This document shows positions 1 to 8,924 of a stretch of 42,136 bases of DNA, in pieces. Location of the stretch: positions 1 to 42,136 of the forward strand of contig DYTG01000002.1 in the NCBI GenBank assembly GCA_020726085.1. The letters are read 5' to 3'. This stretch comes from Sulfurovum sp. GTDB taxonomy: Bacteria; Campylobacterota; Campylobacteria; Campylobacterales; Sulfurovaceae. A model generated the notes under the pieces. It was not told the origin of the DNA. It was given only the letters and a program-made list of their open reading frames with translations, and searched no databases. Both the position numbers and the translations under genes were made by a program. The stretch's first letter is position 1; every line of letters begins with the position of its first letter.

Positions 1-20
1 CCGTAGGGGATTTTTTTCAT
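1..20 (-). CDS. N-terminal edge of a possible AAA-ATPase-like/DUF1703 protein
   Basis: Only seven codons are inside the window: an ATG on the minus strand at 20-18 followed by KKIPYG, running off the left edge. A purine-rich AAAAAGAG lies about eight bases upstream of the ATG. The start MKKIPYG is typical of the AAA-ATPase-like/PD-(D/E)XK (DUF1703) family, whose members usually continue with an ISDF-type segment, but seven residues cannot prove it. The gene would diverge from proA. Confidence 0.35.
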
Positions 21-238
21 GGTTTTGCTCTTTTTTTATTGTTTTGCTTTTTGGGGTTGATTATAGCATAGTTTGGATTGTAAATTAAATATTTTTTCGT
101 CATTGTGTGCTTAAGTCTCGAATTGCAAATAGAGTCGGCAAATGGAAATATTTTGAAAGCAATAAAAACCAACTATTAACCAAAAATAAGCTACAATTCA
201 TCAAAATTTAATAAAGAATTTATAAGACAGGAGAATAG

Positions 239-1471
239 ATGCAAGAGTTTTTGCAAAAAGCCAAATCTTCAACCAGGGTACTCAACGCCCTAAGCGGTGC
301 CAAAAAAAATCAAATGCTTTTGGAGATGGCGCAAGCGTTGCGTAGCAGTAGTCAAACCATCATCGAACACAACGCACTTGATATGGAAAATGCCCATACC
401 AGTGGACTTTCAGATGCTCTAAAAGATAGATTGTTGCTCAATGAGAGTCGCATTGAAGCCATGGCGATAGCCCTTGAAGAGATAGCCGCACTCAAAGACC
501 CTATCGGGCGTGTACTTGAGGGGTGGGTGAATGAAAATGGGCTAAAAATCGAAAAAGTTACCATTCCTATCGGGGTCGTTGGGATTATTTATGAATCTCG
601 CCCCAATGTCACGAGTGATACGGCAGGACTTTGTTTCAAAAGCTCCAATGTGTGCGTACTCAAAGGCGGAAAAGAGGCGGATAACTCCAATAGAATTATT
701 GCCCAAATCTTACAAGATGTACTCCAAAAAAATGGCTTACCCAGAGAGATTATCGCTTTATTGCCCGATGCTTCTCGCGAGGGAGTTGCGTGGCTTATTA
801 AACAAGATAGGTATGTTGATCTTATCGTCCCACGAGGAGGGCAAGGATTGATTGATTATGTGAGTCAAAACGCAACTGTCCCTGTAGTCAAACACGACAA
901 AGGACAGTGTCACACCTACATCGACAAAGATGCCAATCAAGACCAAGCCATTACTATTGCTATCAATGCCAAATGCCAACGCCCTGGAGTCTGTAACGCT
1001 ATGGAGACTTTGCTTGTCGATAGTGCCATTGCTCAAGAGATTTTGCCCCGTCTCAAAAGTGCTTTTGATGCCTATCATACCCAGCTCAAAGGGTGCGATA
1101 CCACCCAAAGCATTATTGAAGTAGCCCACGCCAATGATGAGGCGTTTCATACGGAGTATCTTGCCAATATTCTTAATATTCGTGTGGTTGAGGGAGTCGA
1201 GGGGGCTATTAGCCATATCATTGAGTACGGTTCGGGACACTCGGAGGCGATTATTACCCAAAACATTGCAACAGGTGAGCGGTTTTTAAACGCCGTTGAT
1301 GCTGCTGCGGTCTATATCAACGCTTCGACACGGTTTACCGATGGAGGCGTTTTTGGGTTTGGTGCTGAGGTGGGAATTAGTACCAACAAACTCCACGCAC
1401 GAGGACCTATGGGCGTTGAGGGGCTTACGACCTATAAATACAAAATCTACGGCGATGGGCAGATACGTTAG
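239..1471 (+). CDS. proA: Gamma-glutamyl phosphate reductase (glutamate-5-semialdehyde dehydrogenase)
   Basis: ProA reduces gamma-glutamyl phosphate to glutamate-5-semialdehyde with NADPH, the second step of proline synthesis, in the cytoplasm. The 410-residue product has the usual family length and the whole aldehyde-dehydrogenase fold. The catalytic cysteine lies in the motif CQRPGVCNAMETLLV near residue 255, and the C-terminal FGFGAEVGISTNKLHARGPMG segment is characteristic. The ATG follows GACAGGAGAATAG, a good ribosome binding site, and a TACAAT -10-like hexamer lies near 192-197. The downstream pseudouridine synthase starts three bases after the stop, so the two are probably co-transcribed. 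ProB is not in the window. Confidence 0.96.
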   Translation: MQEFLQKAKSSTRVLNALSGAKKNQMLLEMAQALRSSSQTIIEHNALDMENAHTSGLSDALKDRLLLNESRIEAMAIALEEIAALKDPIGRVLEGWVNENGLKIEKVTIPIGVVGIIYESRPNVTSDTAGLCFKSSNVCVLKGGKEADNSNRIIAQILQDVLQKNGLPREIIALLPDASREGVAWLIKQDRYVDLIVPRGGQGLIDYVSQNATVPVVKHDKGQCHTYIDKDANQDQAITIAINAKCQRPGVCNAMETLLVDSAIAQEILPRLKSAFDAYHTQLKGCDTTQSIIEVAHANDEAFHTEYLANILNIRVVEGVEGAISHIIEYGSGHSEAIITQNIATGERFLNAVDAAAVYINASTRFTDGGVFGFGAEVGISTNKLHARGPMGVEGLTTYKYKIYGDGQIR

Positions 1472-1474
1472 GAT

Positions 1475-2422
1475 ATGGAGAGTTTTGTAGCCCAAGAAAC
1501 AGGACGACTCGATAAGATTTTAACCCAACATCTCAATCAAAGCCGTAATCAAATCGAAAAACTTATCAAAGAGGCTCTTGTGAGTGTAAATAATAGAGCC
1601 GTAACAAAGCCGAGTTTCAAAGTACTAGAGGGGCAAATCGTAGCCTATAGCTTCAAAGAGGCAATCATCTCAGCACCCCAAGCGGTTGATTTTGATGTAG
1701 CTATTCTCTACGAAGATGAAGATATTTTAATCCTCAACAAACCCGCCCATCTCGTCGTCCACCCCGCCCCTAGCGTCAAAGAGCCTACATTGGTAGATTG
1801 GCTTATAGCTAGAGGTATTTCGCTCTCTACTCTTAGCGGTGAGGAGCGTCATGGGATTGTACATCGTATCGACAAAGAGACGACAGGGGCGTTGGTAGTA
1901 GCCAAAAACAACGAAGCCCATCAAAAATTAAGCCAACAACTCCAAGATAAAAGCATGGGTCGATACTATTTGGCAGTGATTGACTATCCTCTCAAAGAAG
2001 ACACTATCGTCAAACAACCCATCGGAAGAAACCCCAATAATCGTCTAAAGATGAGCATCAATAGCCACGGCAAAGAGGCAAAGAGTGCTTTTGTCAAACT
2101 CCTTGAGGGCAAAGATCATTTGGAACTTATCGTTGCCAAGCTCTACACAGGACGAACCCACCAAATACGAGTGCATCTTTCGCATTTGGGACGGCATATT
2201 GTAGGCGATACGCTCTACGGATACCAAAGCCAAAATGCATCGTACAGAGTGCAACTTCATGCCTATTTGCTCTATCTCATTCATCCACGAACGGGTAAAA
2301 AAATTGAAGTAGTAGCACCGCTTTTTGAGGATATGGAGAGACTATTGGAAGCTAAATTTGACTCTTATCAAAAGACCATAGAGTCTCTCAAAGAGAGATT
2401 TATAGATACACCCTCTATCTAA
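1475..2422 (+). CDS. RluD/RluA-family large-subunit rRNA pseudouridine synthase
   Basis: This enzyme isomerises specific uridines of 23S rRNA to pseudouridine. The 315-residue protein has an N-terminal S4 RNA-binding domain (residues about 8-60, GRLDKILTQHLNQSRNQIEK) followed by the RluA catalytic domain. The catalytic aspartate sits in HGIVHRIDKETTGALVVAKN near residue 130, and the supporting segment GRTHQIRVHLSHLGRHIVGD is intact near residue 225. The start is an ATG three bases after the proA stop. The order pseudouridine synthase then trmB-ftsE-ftsX is shared by several Campylobacterota. Family assignment is sure; the exact target uridines (RluD or RluC type) are not determinable here. 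Confidence 0.9.
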   Translation: MESFVAQETGRLDKILTQHLNQSRNQIEKLIKEALVSVNNRAVTKPSFKVLEGQIVAYSFKEAIISAPQAVDFDVAILYEDEDILILNKPAHLVVHPAPSVKEPTLVDWLIARGISLSTLSGEERHGIVHRIDKETTGALVVAKNNEAHQKLSQQLQDKSMGRYYLAVIDYPLKEDTIVKQPIGRNPNNRLKMSINSHGKEAKSAFVKLLEGKDHLELIVAKLYTGRTHQIRVHLSHLGRHIVGDTLYGYQSQNASYRVQLHAYLLYLIHPRTGKKIEVVAPLFEDMERLLEAKFDSYQKTIESLKERFIDTPSI

Positions 2423-2440
2423 CTCTCAATCACAATAGGT

Positions 2441-2446
2441 TATAAT
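2441..2446 (+). promoter_or_regulatory. Candidate -10 box upstream of trmB
   Basis: A perfect TATAAT lies 30 bases before the trmB start, in the 54-base gap after the pseudouridine synthase gene. Campylobacterota sigma-70 promoters rely mainly on the -10 box, so no clear -35 is expected. It would drive trmB-ftsE-ftsX-envC. Assignment is by motif and position only. Confidence 0.5.
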
Positions 2447-2476
2447 ATATGCCAATAAAACAAAGAGAATATCGCA

Positions 2477-3646
2477 ATGCCACATATCAAAAGCAAACCG
2501 TTTAATAGAGAGATTTTAAGCCATCATCAAGAATTTAATGATTTTATTACTTTTCGTGCTACCGATGAGCATGAGGAGCTTTGGGGTATATGCTATGAGG
2601 GGGTGGAGTTTTTGCTCCATCTCAAAATCGATAGCGATGGAAACTACCTCTTGAAATACGACAAAGTTACCCGTCCGCTCAAAGTTGATTTGCTCAAAAA
2701 GAGTATTGCCGCCCTTGCCGATATACTTAAGCTTGAAATTTTAAGTGCCAATATCGTTTCATACAAAACCCAAGCACCTTTGGCTTCAATGTATCAAAAA
2801 AGCATCAAAGATTTTGAAAATATTGAGTTTGGAAACCAAAAAGTTTCACTCGAAGTAGGCTTTGGAAGCGGTAAACATATCTTGTATCAAGCCACCCAAA
2901 ACCCCGATAAACTCTACATCGGCATTGAGATACACACCCCCTCAGCCCAGCAACTTCTCAAACAAATAGGATTGCAAAACCTTACTAATATTTGGGTGGT
3001 CAATTATGATGCAAGGCTTCTATTGGAGATGTTTGCTTCCAATAGTTTAGAGGAGATTTACGTCCATTTTCCTGTACCGTGGGATAAAAAACCCCATCGC
3101 AGGGTTATTGGTCCTAATTTTTTGACCCAATCGATGCGTACGCTCAAAATCGGAGGGACTTTGGAGCTACGAACCGATAGTGACAACTACTTTTGGTATG
3201 CCTTGCAAACCTTTTTTGCTTATCCAAAGATTGAAGTAAAGGTACACAAAAACAGAGACCTAGAAGTAGTGAGCAAATACGAAGCTAGATGGCGACGACA
3301 AGCCAAAGATATTTACGATGTTTGGGTGGTATCGCACGAAAACTCTCCACAAGATAGACGAGATTTCAAGTTTGATTTTGATACGATTGGGTACAATAAT
3401 GGTTTAAAAAATACTCTCCCCAGTGAAAGTCAAATGTTTGAGGAGTATTTTATTCACTTTGAGCGAATCTATAGCGTCGTTGGGGGTGGGTGGTTGGTAC
3501 GTGTGGCAATGGGAAGTTTTGATAGACCCGAACATAAATTTATTTTAATGACACCCAAAGAGATACGCTATATGCCCTCACCGCCCGTAGCAACGCTCAC
3601 CAACTATCGTGTACACCAAAAATTGCAGGAGTTTTTAAATGAGTAA
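2477..3646 (+). CDS. trmB: tRNA (guanine-N7-)-methyltransferase, long Campylobacterota form
   Basis: TrmB methylates N7 of G46 in tRNA using S-adenosylmethionine. The product is 389 residues, far longer than the roughly 240 of E. coli TrmB, with an N-terminal extension of about 120 residues and a C-terminal extension, a form known in Campylobacterota. SAM motif I is LEVGFGSGKH near residue 128, and the signature corresponding to the FPDPW box reads FPVPWDKKPHRRV near residue 200; ELRTDSDNYFWYA follows. It starts after AAAGAGAATATCGCA and overlaps ftsE by eight bases, so translation is probably coupled. The linkage to ftsEX is conserved in Campylobacter and Helicobacter. Confidence 0.93.
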   Translation: MPHIKSKPFNREILSHHQEFNDFITFRATDEHEELWGICYEGVEFLLHLKIDSDGNYLLKYDKVTRPLKVDLLKKSIAALADILKLEILSANIVSYKTQAPLASMYQKSIKDFENIEFGNQKVSLEVGFGSGKHILYQATQNPDKLYIGIEIHTPSAQQLLKQIGLQNLTNIWVVNYDARLLLEMFASNSLEEIYVHFPVPWDKKPHRRVIGPNFLTQSMRTLKIGGTLELRTDSDNYFWYALQTFFAYPKIEVKVHKNRDLEVVSKYEARWRRQAKDIYDVWVVSHENSPQDRRDFKFDFDTIGYNNGLKNTLPSESQMFEEYFIHFERIYSVVGGGWLVRVAMGSFDRPEHKFILMTPKEIRYMPSPPVATLTNYRVHQKLQEFLNE

Positions 3647-4319
3647 CACCAGTGTCATAAATGCCTCTTACCTTAATCTCTCCTATCATGATGAATCAAG
3701 TGAGATTATCAAAGATGCCTCGTTTGCTATCAATAAAGGTGACTTTGTTTTTATCACAGGGCCTAGCGGAAGCGGTAAATCGACATTACTCAAAGCACTC
3801 TATGGCAAACTTAAGCCTTTTAGCGGTGAACTCAATGTGGGAGGACTTGATATGAATGAAATATCCAATAAAAACCTCCAAAAGTTGCGTCAAAATTTGG
3901 GCATTATCTTCCAAGACTACAAATTAATCAATGAGTGGAGTGTCGAAAAAAACGTCGCTTTGCCTTTGATTATCGCAGGTTACTCCAAAGATATTCAACA
4001 CACACAAGCCAAAAGGTTACTAACCCATGTCAAATTGCTCGAACATATCTACAAAACCCCTTTAGAACTAAGCGGTGGTGAACAACAACGAGTAGGAGTA
4101 GCACGAGCTTTATCCAAAAATCCTTTTTTAATCCTTGCCGATGAACCCACAGGAAACCTCGATGAGTACTCCTCTAATGTCATTTGGGATTTGATGGAAA
4201 ACACCTGCGAACAGCTTAATACCACCGTAGTGGTTGTCACACACAAAATCCCCAATATTTTCTCCATTCCTTATCGTCATCTCATCATCGAAAATAGGGG
4301 TATCTATGAAATTCATTAA
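3639..4319 (+). CDS. ftsE: FtsE-type cell-division ABC transporter ATPase
   Basis: FtsE is the cytoplasmic ATPase of the FtsEX complex, which transmits ATP hydrolysis through FtsX to a periplasmic murein-hydrolase activator during division. The 226-residue protein carries Walker A (GPSGSGKST), a Q-loop (FQDYKL), the ABC signature (LSGGEQQR) and Walker B with catalytic Glu (LILADEPTGNLD). Length fits the family. It overlaps trmB upstream, and ftsX starts inside its last codons, so the three are expressed together. The adjoining ftsX and envC-like genes make FtsE a safer call than a LolD-type exporter. Confidence 0.9.
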   Translation: MSNTSVINASYLNLSYHDESSEIIKDASFAINKGDFVFITGPSGSGKSTLLKALYGKLKPFSGELNVGGLDMNEISNKNLQKLRQNLGIIFQDYKLINEWSVEKNVALPLIIAGYSKDIQHTQAKRLLTHVKLLEHIYKTPLELSGGEQQRVGVARALSKNPFLILADEPTGNLDEYSSNVIWDLMENTCEQLNTTVVVVTHKIPNIFSIPYRHLIIENRGIYEIH

Positions 4320-5118
4320 AAATCATATCACCTTTATCTTGCCACTCATGGCGGTTTTGATTGGTTTGGAGTTCTATTTCGTCTTTGAACGAACCACCAA
4401 AAACTACGAAGAGGGACTCAAAAACAACTACTCTATGCTTATCGTTGCCCACGATAAAGTCGATATTGAGTATTTGCAATCGCTTAATTCGCATATTGCT
4501 ACCATAGAAGAGGTCAAAAAAGACTCCATTGTCGATGAGATTTCCAAAGGACTCAAAGACTCTAGCAAAGCTTCACTCTCTAAAATTTTGCCCCATTTTT
4601 ACAACACCAAACTCGATACCTATCTAAGCATGGATGATATTAGCACTATCAAAGCCGATCTTGAAAAGAGCAACAAAATCAAAAGTGTCGAAACCTTTGA
4701 CAACTCGCACAACTCTACTTACAAACTCTTTGTCTTTTTAAAATTTATCTTTAAGATTTTTATTTTGTTTATAGGTATCGTAAGCTTCTTTTTGATATTT
4801 AAGCAGATGGAGGTGTGGAGCTTGACGCACAAAGACAGAATGAATATCATGGAGATATTTGGCGCACCGCTCTTTTTGCGTAGTGCCGTGATGTATCGTA
4901 TCGCCGTTACTGATGCCTTTTTTTCATCCATTTTTATCTCGCTTGTTTTTGTCTATCTTAAGTACAACTGGGCTAGTAGTAGTGGCATTGAGATACTTAT
5001 GCGCAATCGAGAACTTATATTTGAGTTTGGTGATTTTTTCAAGATGCTGGGTATCTCATTGGCTATCGTTATCACATCGGTCTATTTGGTTGTTTCCAAT
5101 ATGAAGGATGAGCGTTGA
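4306..5118 (+). CDS. ftsX: FtsX-type cell-division permease
   Basis: FtsX is the membrane partner of FtsE; its periplasmic loop binds the amidase activator EnvC or an equivalent. The 270-residue protein begins MKFIKNHITFILPLMAVLIG. It has one membrane segment near the N-terminus, a periplasmic domain of about 120 residues, and three C-terminal segments (around FIFKIFILFIGIVSFFLIF, DAFFSSIFISLVFVYL, and LGISLAIVITSVYLVV), the standard FtsX layout. The ATG at 4306 is chosen over an upstream in-frame ATG because it keeps only a 14-base overlap with ftsE and places the membrane helix at the start. Its stop overlaps the TTG start of the next gene in the string TTGA. Confidence 0.88.
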   Translation: MKFIKNHITFILPLMAVLIGLEFYFVFERTTKNYEEGLKNNYSMLIVAHDKVDIEYLQSLNSHIATIEEVKKDSIVDEISKGLKDSSKASLSKILPHFYNTKLDTYLSMDDISTIKADLEKSNKIKSVETFDNSHNSTYKLFVFLKFIFKIFILFIGIVSFFLIFKQMEVWSLTHKDRMNIMEIFGAPLFLRSAVMYRIAVTDAFFSSIFISLVFVYLKYNWASSSGIEILMRNRELIFEFGDFFKMLGISLAIVITSVYLVVSNMKDER

Positions 5119-6323
5119 GGATACTCTTTGGCCTATGGTTGGCTCTAAGTTTGAGCTTTGCAACCAATCTCAATACCAAAATCAACGACTCCAAAAAGCA
5201 ATTAAGTCAAGTCGAACAGACCAAAAGTGCCACGAGTGCAAAGCTTGCTCAGATCGTCCAAAACATCAAGAAAGCCAAAAATCAAAGCAAACTCTACGAT
5301 GCACGTATCGAAAAACTCTCCAAAGAGAAAAACCAAAACGAAGAACTCTATCAAAAATCAAAAGTCCAACTCAACGACTACAACAAGCTCTACCGTGATA
5401 CCGACAAGGAGATAAAGCTCAAAAATATGCGCTTTTTATCCCTGCTCTCCAATCAATTTGGTGTGATTTTTGCGATGCAAAAAGTCAAAAAAAATACTCA
5501 AAAATCGATTATCTACAAAGAGATATATGAGTACTACAAAGTCCAAAACATCAAAGAGCTTCAAGAGCTCAAAGTCGAAATCGAAAAGTGGCAAACCAAA
5601 CAAAGCGACATCACTCAAAAGCGAAAAAATATCCAATCCACCATGACAAAAATCGAAAAACAACACAACGAGTATAAAAAAGAGAAACGAAACAAAAAAG
5701 TACTCTTAAACAAACTCGCCCAAGATGAGGAAATTTACCGCAAAAAACTTCAATCCATCGTCGATAAACAAAGCTCACTTCGTTCGACACTTGCCAAGCT
5801 CAATATTCTCCAAACCAAAGAGGTAGAAAAGGCTCGTGCCGAGGAGATAGCAAGAAGCAACGCACTCAAAACCAAACAGTTCAAAGACTACAAAGGCTCC
5901 AACCAATCCTCCTACTACATGACCAATGTCACCGCCTATCAAGGTCAAAAAACCCTCTCGCCCATTCAAGGGGCTAGGGTTGTCAAACGCTTCGGAACGC
6001 ACATCGACCCCATCTATAAAATCAAAATCTTTAACGACTCCATTACGCTCAAAGCACCCAATAGGGACTCCAAAGTAAGCAGTGTGCTTTCGGGCAAAGT
6101 GGTCTATTCGGGAAGCAACTCAATGCTAGGAAATGTCGTCGTCGTAGCCCATGATCAAAAACTTCATACCATTTATGCAGGATTGTCGCATATCGCCCCA
6201 ACCATTCGAGTAGGCAAACATCTATCCACGGGCGAAGTGATTGGGCGAGTCTCTAGTAAACTCATCTTTCAAGCTACCAAAAATTCAAAACATATCAATC
6301 CTTTGCATTTAATTCAGATTTAA
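5115..6323 (+). CDS. EnvC-like murein hydrolase activator with degenerate LytM (M23) domain
   Basis: The 402-residue protein has a signal peptide (MRILFGLWLALSLSFA), a long lysine- and glutamine-rich coiled coil (about residues 20-240), and a C-terminal M23/LytM fold (about 290-400), the architecture of EnvC. In active M23 peptidases the zinc site needs an HxxxD pair and a C-terminal HxH; here the position of HLHFE reads KLIFQAT, so the second pair is missing. A degenerate LytM domain is what EnvC-type activators have: they activate amidases rather than cut peptidoglycan. The start is a TTG overlapping the ftsX stop (TTGA). Direct linkage to ftsEX supports a periplasmic role at the division site. 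Confidence 0.85.
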   Translation: MRILFGLWLALSLSFATNLNTKINDSKKQLSQVEQTKSATSAKLAQIVQNIKKAKNQSKLYDARIEKLSKEKNQNEELYQKSKVQLNDYNKLYRDTDKEIKLKNMRFLSLLSNQFGVIFAMQKVKKNTQKSIIYKEIYEYYKVQNIKELQELKVEIEKWQTKQSDITQKRKNIQSTMTKIEKQHNEYKKEKRNKKVLLNKLAQDEEIYRKKLQSIVDKQSSLRSTLAKLNILQTKEVEKARAEEIARSNALKTKQFKDYKGSNQSSYYMTNVTAYQGQKTLSPIQGARVVKRFGTHIDPIYKIKIFNDSITLKAPNRDSKVSSVLSGKVVYSGSNSMLGNVVVVAHDQKLHTIYAGLSHIAPTIRVGKHLSTGEVIGRVSSKLIFQATKNSKHINPLHLIQI

Positions 6324-6356
6324 AGAAGAGAAGTAGTAAATTTTTCTTAATTTGGA

Positions 6357-6362
6357 TATAAT
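6357..6362 (+). promoter_or_regulatory. Candidate -10 box upstream of the hybrid-kinase gene
   Basis: TATAAT lies 35 bases before the ATG at 6398, inside the 74-base gap after the envC-like gene, following a T-rich stretch. Position and perfect match suggest a promoter separating this gene from the ftsEX run. Confidence 0.5.
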
Positions 6363-6397
6363 TGTAAAAGATAATAGATTCCAAAGAGAGGTTGCCT

Positions 6398-8830
6398 ATG
6401 AGAATATTAATAGTTTTATTGCTCTGTATCGCATTTTCTTATGCCAAGCAGAGTGACTCCATCATACTAAGCAGCCACCCATCGCCCAGTGAGGCAACAG
6501 TAGCACTTGCCAAAGCCAACCAAAACCTCCTTATTCAAGAGCTAATCAAACGTTTTGAATTTAAAGCAACCATTGAAAAAAACGATAATGAACTCCTGAT
6601 TGTTCTTACAGATTTTAGCAATCCCAAAACTATTCCATTGGTTTATGAAGTTCTCAAAAGAGATTACCATACACTCAAAACCAATTATCGTGTTATCAAA
6701 AACAACACAGGATTCGATATTGTTTGGTTGGCGGTTATATTTGTGATGTTTGGCACAATTGGTGTTATCTTTATTGTGCGTTCTTCCACAAAATACAATG
6801 AACTTGAAACGGAGTATAAAAAACTTAAAAAAATCAAAGATTCGCTCTCTGACAAACACGATGAAGTCCTAAACAATTTGGGTTACAAGATAGAGAAAAC
6901 TGCCCTTAGTATGATTAGTGCAAGAGATGAGATTATCAATGAACCCATCCAAGAATACACCAAAGAAGTCGTTCAAAGAAAATTTCAATCCATTCAAGCA
7001 ACCGATAAAATCTTAATTGACACAACCGAACAAATCATCAACTTTCTCAAAGCCAAATCGGGCAAACTTAAGTTGCAACACGAATCTTTTGATCTCAATA
7101 AACTTTTGGATGAAATCACTGCATTTGTTTTTCAAAACTTCAAAGGCAAAGCCGTAGAGCTTATTTACGATATCAATATCGACGTACCTCGCTATATCAT
7201 GGGAGATAGAAATCGCTTAAGTGAATTGCTTATGAATATTTTGGATTACTCCCTTAGGCACACTTCAAGGGGCTATATCAAATTGGTAATCGCAAAATTT
7301 GACCATGTGCGAGTCGATACAGCTTTGATAGAGTTTAAAATCGTTGATACTAGTACGGGGGTAAAAAAAGAGCAAGAGGATGCTATCTTCACCCCATTTA
7401 GCAACAACGACAACCAAAGAGGACTCTTTATTACCAAAGAGTTGGTTCGACTCATGAAAGGAGATTTGGAGTTTGTATCACGCTACGGCAAAGGCAACAC
7501 TTTCTCGATAACCATTCCGCTGAGTGTTGATGATAAACGCAAACAATCCTATACACTCTCAACTGACTCCATCTCGCTTAAAGAGCTTGAAAAACGCTAC
7601 ATTGGTATTATCGACAAAGATGAAGAGAGTGCCATGGCGCTTAAAAAATCCTTTTTACACTTTACCAAAAACGTCTCCACTGTTGCCGACTACAGCTTAA
7701 ATGATTACGATGTTCTCAATCGCTTTGATTTGCTTTTGATTGATCACAGTATGCTCTACAATGAGACCTTTGAACTCATTAAAAAGATACAAAAACACAA
7801 AGAACTCAAACTCATAATTACACACTCAATGCTCAACAGTGACTACGTCGAAGTTGTGGATGAGCAAATCGAACGCTACATCTCAAAACCCCTAACACCC
7901 TCTTATGCGCAAAAGATATTTTTGGACATCTTTAGCCAACTCAAAGTGGTTTCCAACGAAGATGAGATGATCTACATGGAGAAGATGAGAGACAAGTGTT
8001 CAAGTACTCTACCCAAGCAATACCCCAAACCAATGATAGATACCAAAGATGCAACTCCTGAGTTTTTCAAAGAGTTTGCACGAAGCTCTATTTTGATTAT
8101 TAGTGACGATAAAATGACACTCAACATCTTAATGGAGACAATAGGTAACAGTGGCATTCGTTGTGCTTTGGCATCCAATAACCAAGAGGCTTTTGAACAA
8201 TTGGGCAAATACTATCACAACTTTGATCTCATTCTCCTCAATATGGAAAAAGAGTGTACAAACGGCTATCTTTTGACCAAAATGATACGATCATCGCACA
8301 CTTACGACAAAATACCCCTTGTTGCTATTATCAATACACAATACAACCAAAGTGAAATTCTCAAAGCAGGTATCAATGCCTATATCATCAAACCCATCCG
8401 TTTGGCAACGATATACAGTGCTTTTAACCTCTTTTTAGACAAAGTTAATCTAGGCTCTCCCTATGTACGCTTTAGTCAAAGTGAACAGATACTTGACATT
8501 ACACGAGGTATCATGCAGACTCAACACGACTACCAAGTCTATCTTGAACTTGTCAAAGAGTTCAAAGATGCCTACGGTAATAGTGCCGTGCAGTTTAAAA
8601 CCCTTATCCAAAACCAACAATACGACAGGCTTAAAGAACTTGTCAATAATATGCTGGGATTGAGCGATATTTTGGGTGCTAACAATATGTTTGCATTGCT
8701 CAAAAGACTTGTCCAAGATGTTCGCAACAAAGAGTATGCCAAAGTCACTGAGTCTATTGATGAGTACATCGAGGAGCTTGAAGCGCTCAATACCAATATA
8801 GAAATCTATATCCGAAGCGTTAAATCCTAA
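6398..8830 (+). CDS. Degenerate hybrid histidine kinase (DHp-HATPase-REC-REC-Hpt)
   Basis: The 810-residue protein has a signal peptide (MRILIVLLLCIAFSYA), a periplasmic region of about 90 residues, one membrane helix (about 107-127), a short coiled coil, then DHp, HATPase, two receiver-like domains and a C-terminal Hpt-like domain. The expected catalytic residues are mostly gone. The H-box aligns as NNLGYKIEKT, with Tyr where His should be. The N-box reads NILDYSLRHT (Tyr for the Mg-binding Asn). G1 reads DTSTG and G2 lacks its glycines. The second receiver has LLNMEKE (Asn for Asp) and the Hpt motif reads VNNMLG (Asn for His). Only the first receiver keeps its Asp (LLIDHSM) and Lys (ISKPL). 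The ATG at 6398 is preferred over a TTG six bases upstream because AAAGAGAGG is correctly spaced from it. The reading frame is intact and a terminator follows. Confidence 0.85.
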   Translation: MRILIVLLLCIAFSYAKQSDSIILSSHPSPSEATVALAKANQNLLIQELIKRFEFKATIEKNDNELLIVLTDFSNPKTIPLVYEVLKRDYHTLKTNYRVIKNNTGFDIVWLAVIFVMFGTIGVIFIVRSSTKYNELETEYKKLKKIKDSLSDKHDEVLNNLGYKIEKTALSMISARDEIINEPIQEYTKEVVQRKFQSIQATDKILIDTTEQIINFLKAKSGKLKLQHESFDLNKLLDEITAFVFQNFKGKAVELIYDINIDVPRYIMGDRNRLSELLMNILDYSLRHTSRGYIKLVIAKFDHVRVDTALIEFKIVDTSTGVKKEQEDAIFTPFSNNDNQRGLFITKELVRLMKGDLEFVSRYGKGNTFSITIPLSVDDKRKQSYTLSTDSISLKELEKRYIGIIDKDEESAMALKKSFLHFTKNVSTVADYSLNDYDVLNRFDLLLIDHSMLYNETFELIKKIQKHKELKLIITHSMLNSDYVEVVDEQIERYISKPLTPSYAQKIFLDIFSQLKVVSNEDEMIYMEKMRDKCSSTLPKQYPKPMIDTKDATPEFFKEFARSSILIISDDKMTLNILMETIGNSGIRCALASNNQEAFEQLGKYYHNFDLILLNMEKECTNGYLLTKMIRSSHTYDKIPLVAIINTQYNQSEILKAGINAYIIKPIRLATIYSAFNLFLDKVNLGSPYVRFSQSEQILDITRGIMQTQHDYQVYLELVKEFKDAYGNSAVQFKTLIQNQQYDRLKELVNNMLGLSDILGANNMFALLKRLVQDVRNKEYAKVTESIDEYIEELEALNTNIEIYIRSVKS

Positions 8831-8848
8831 CAAGAGATTTAACTACAA

Positions 8849-8876
8849 TTAACCTTTATGGGTTAAAATTTTTTTT
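8849..8876 (+). terminator. Rho-independent terminator after the hybrid-kinase gene
   Basis: A six-base-pair stem (TTAACC / GGTTAA) with a six-base loop is followed by AATTTTTTTT, 18 bases after the kinase stop. Short but with a good T-run. Confidence 0.7.
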
Positions 8877-8924
8877 GAGTCGCAAAGGCTTAGACTGAAC
8901 ATAACCTTACAAAGGAGTACACTT

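Noticed and set aside
758..1261. Long open frame opposite proA
   Set aside because: It mirrors the codon pattern of proA and has no ribosome site or recognisable protein.
4234..4305. Longer FtsX start at 4234
   Set aside because: It would overlap ftsE by 86 bases and place 24 unlike residues before the membrane helix; the ATG at 4306 fits better.
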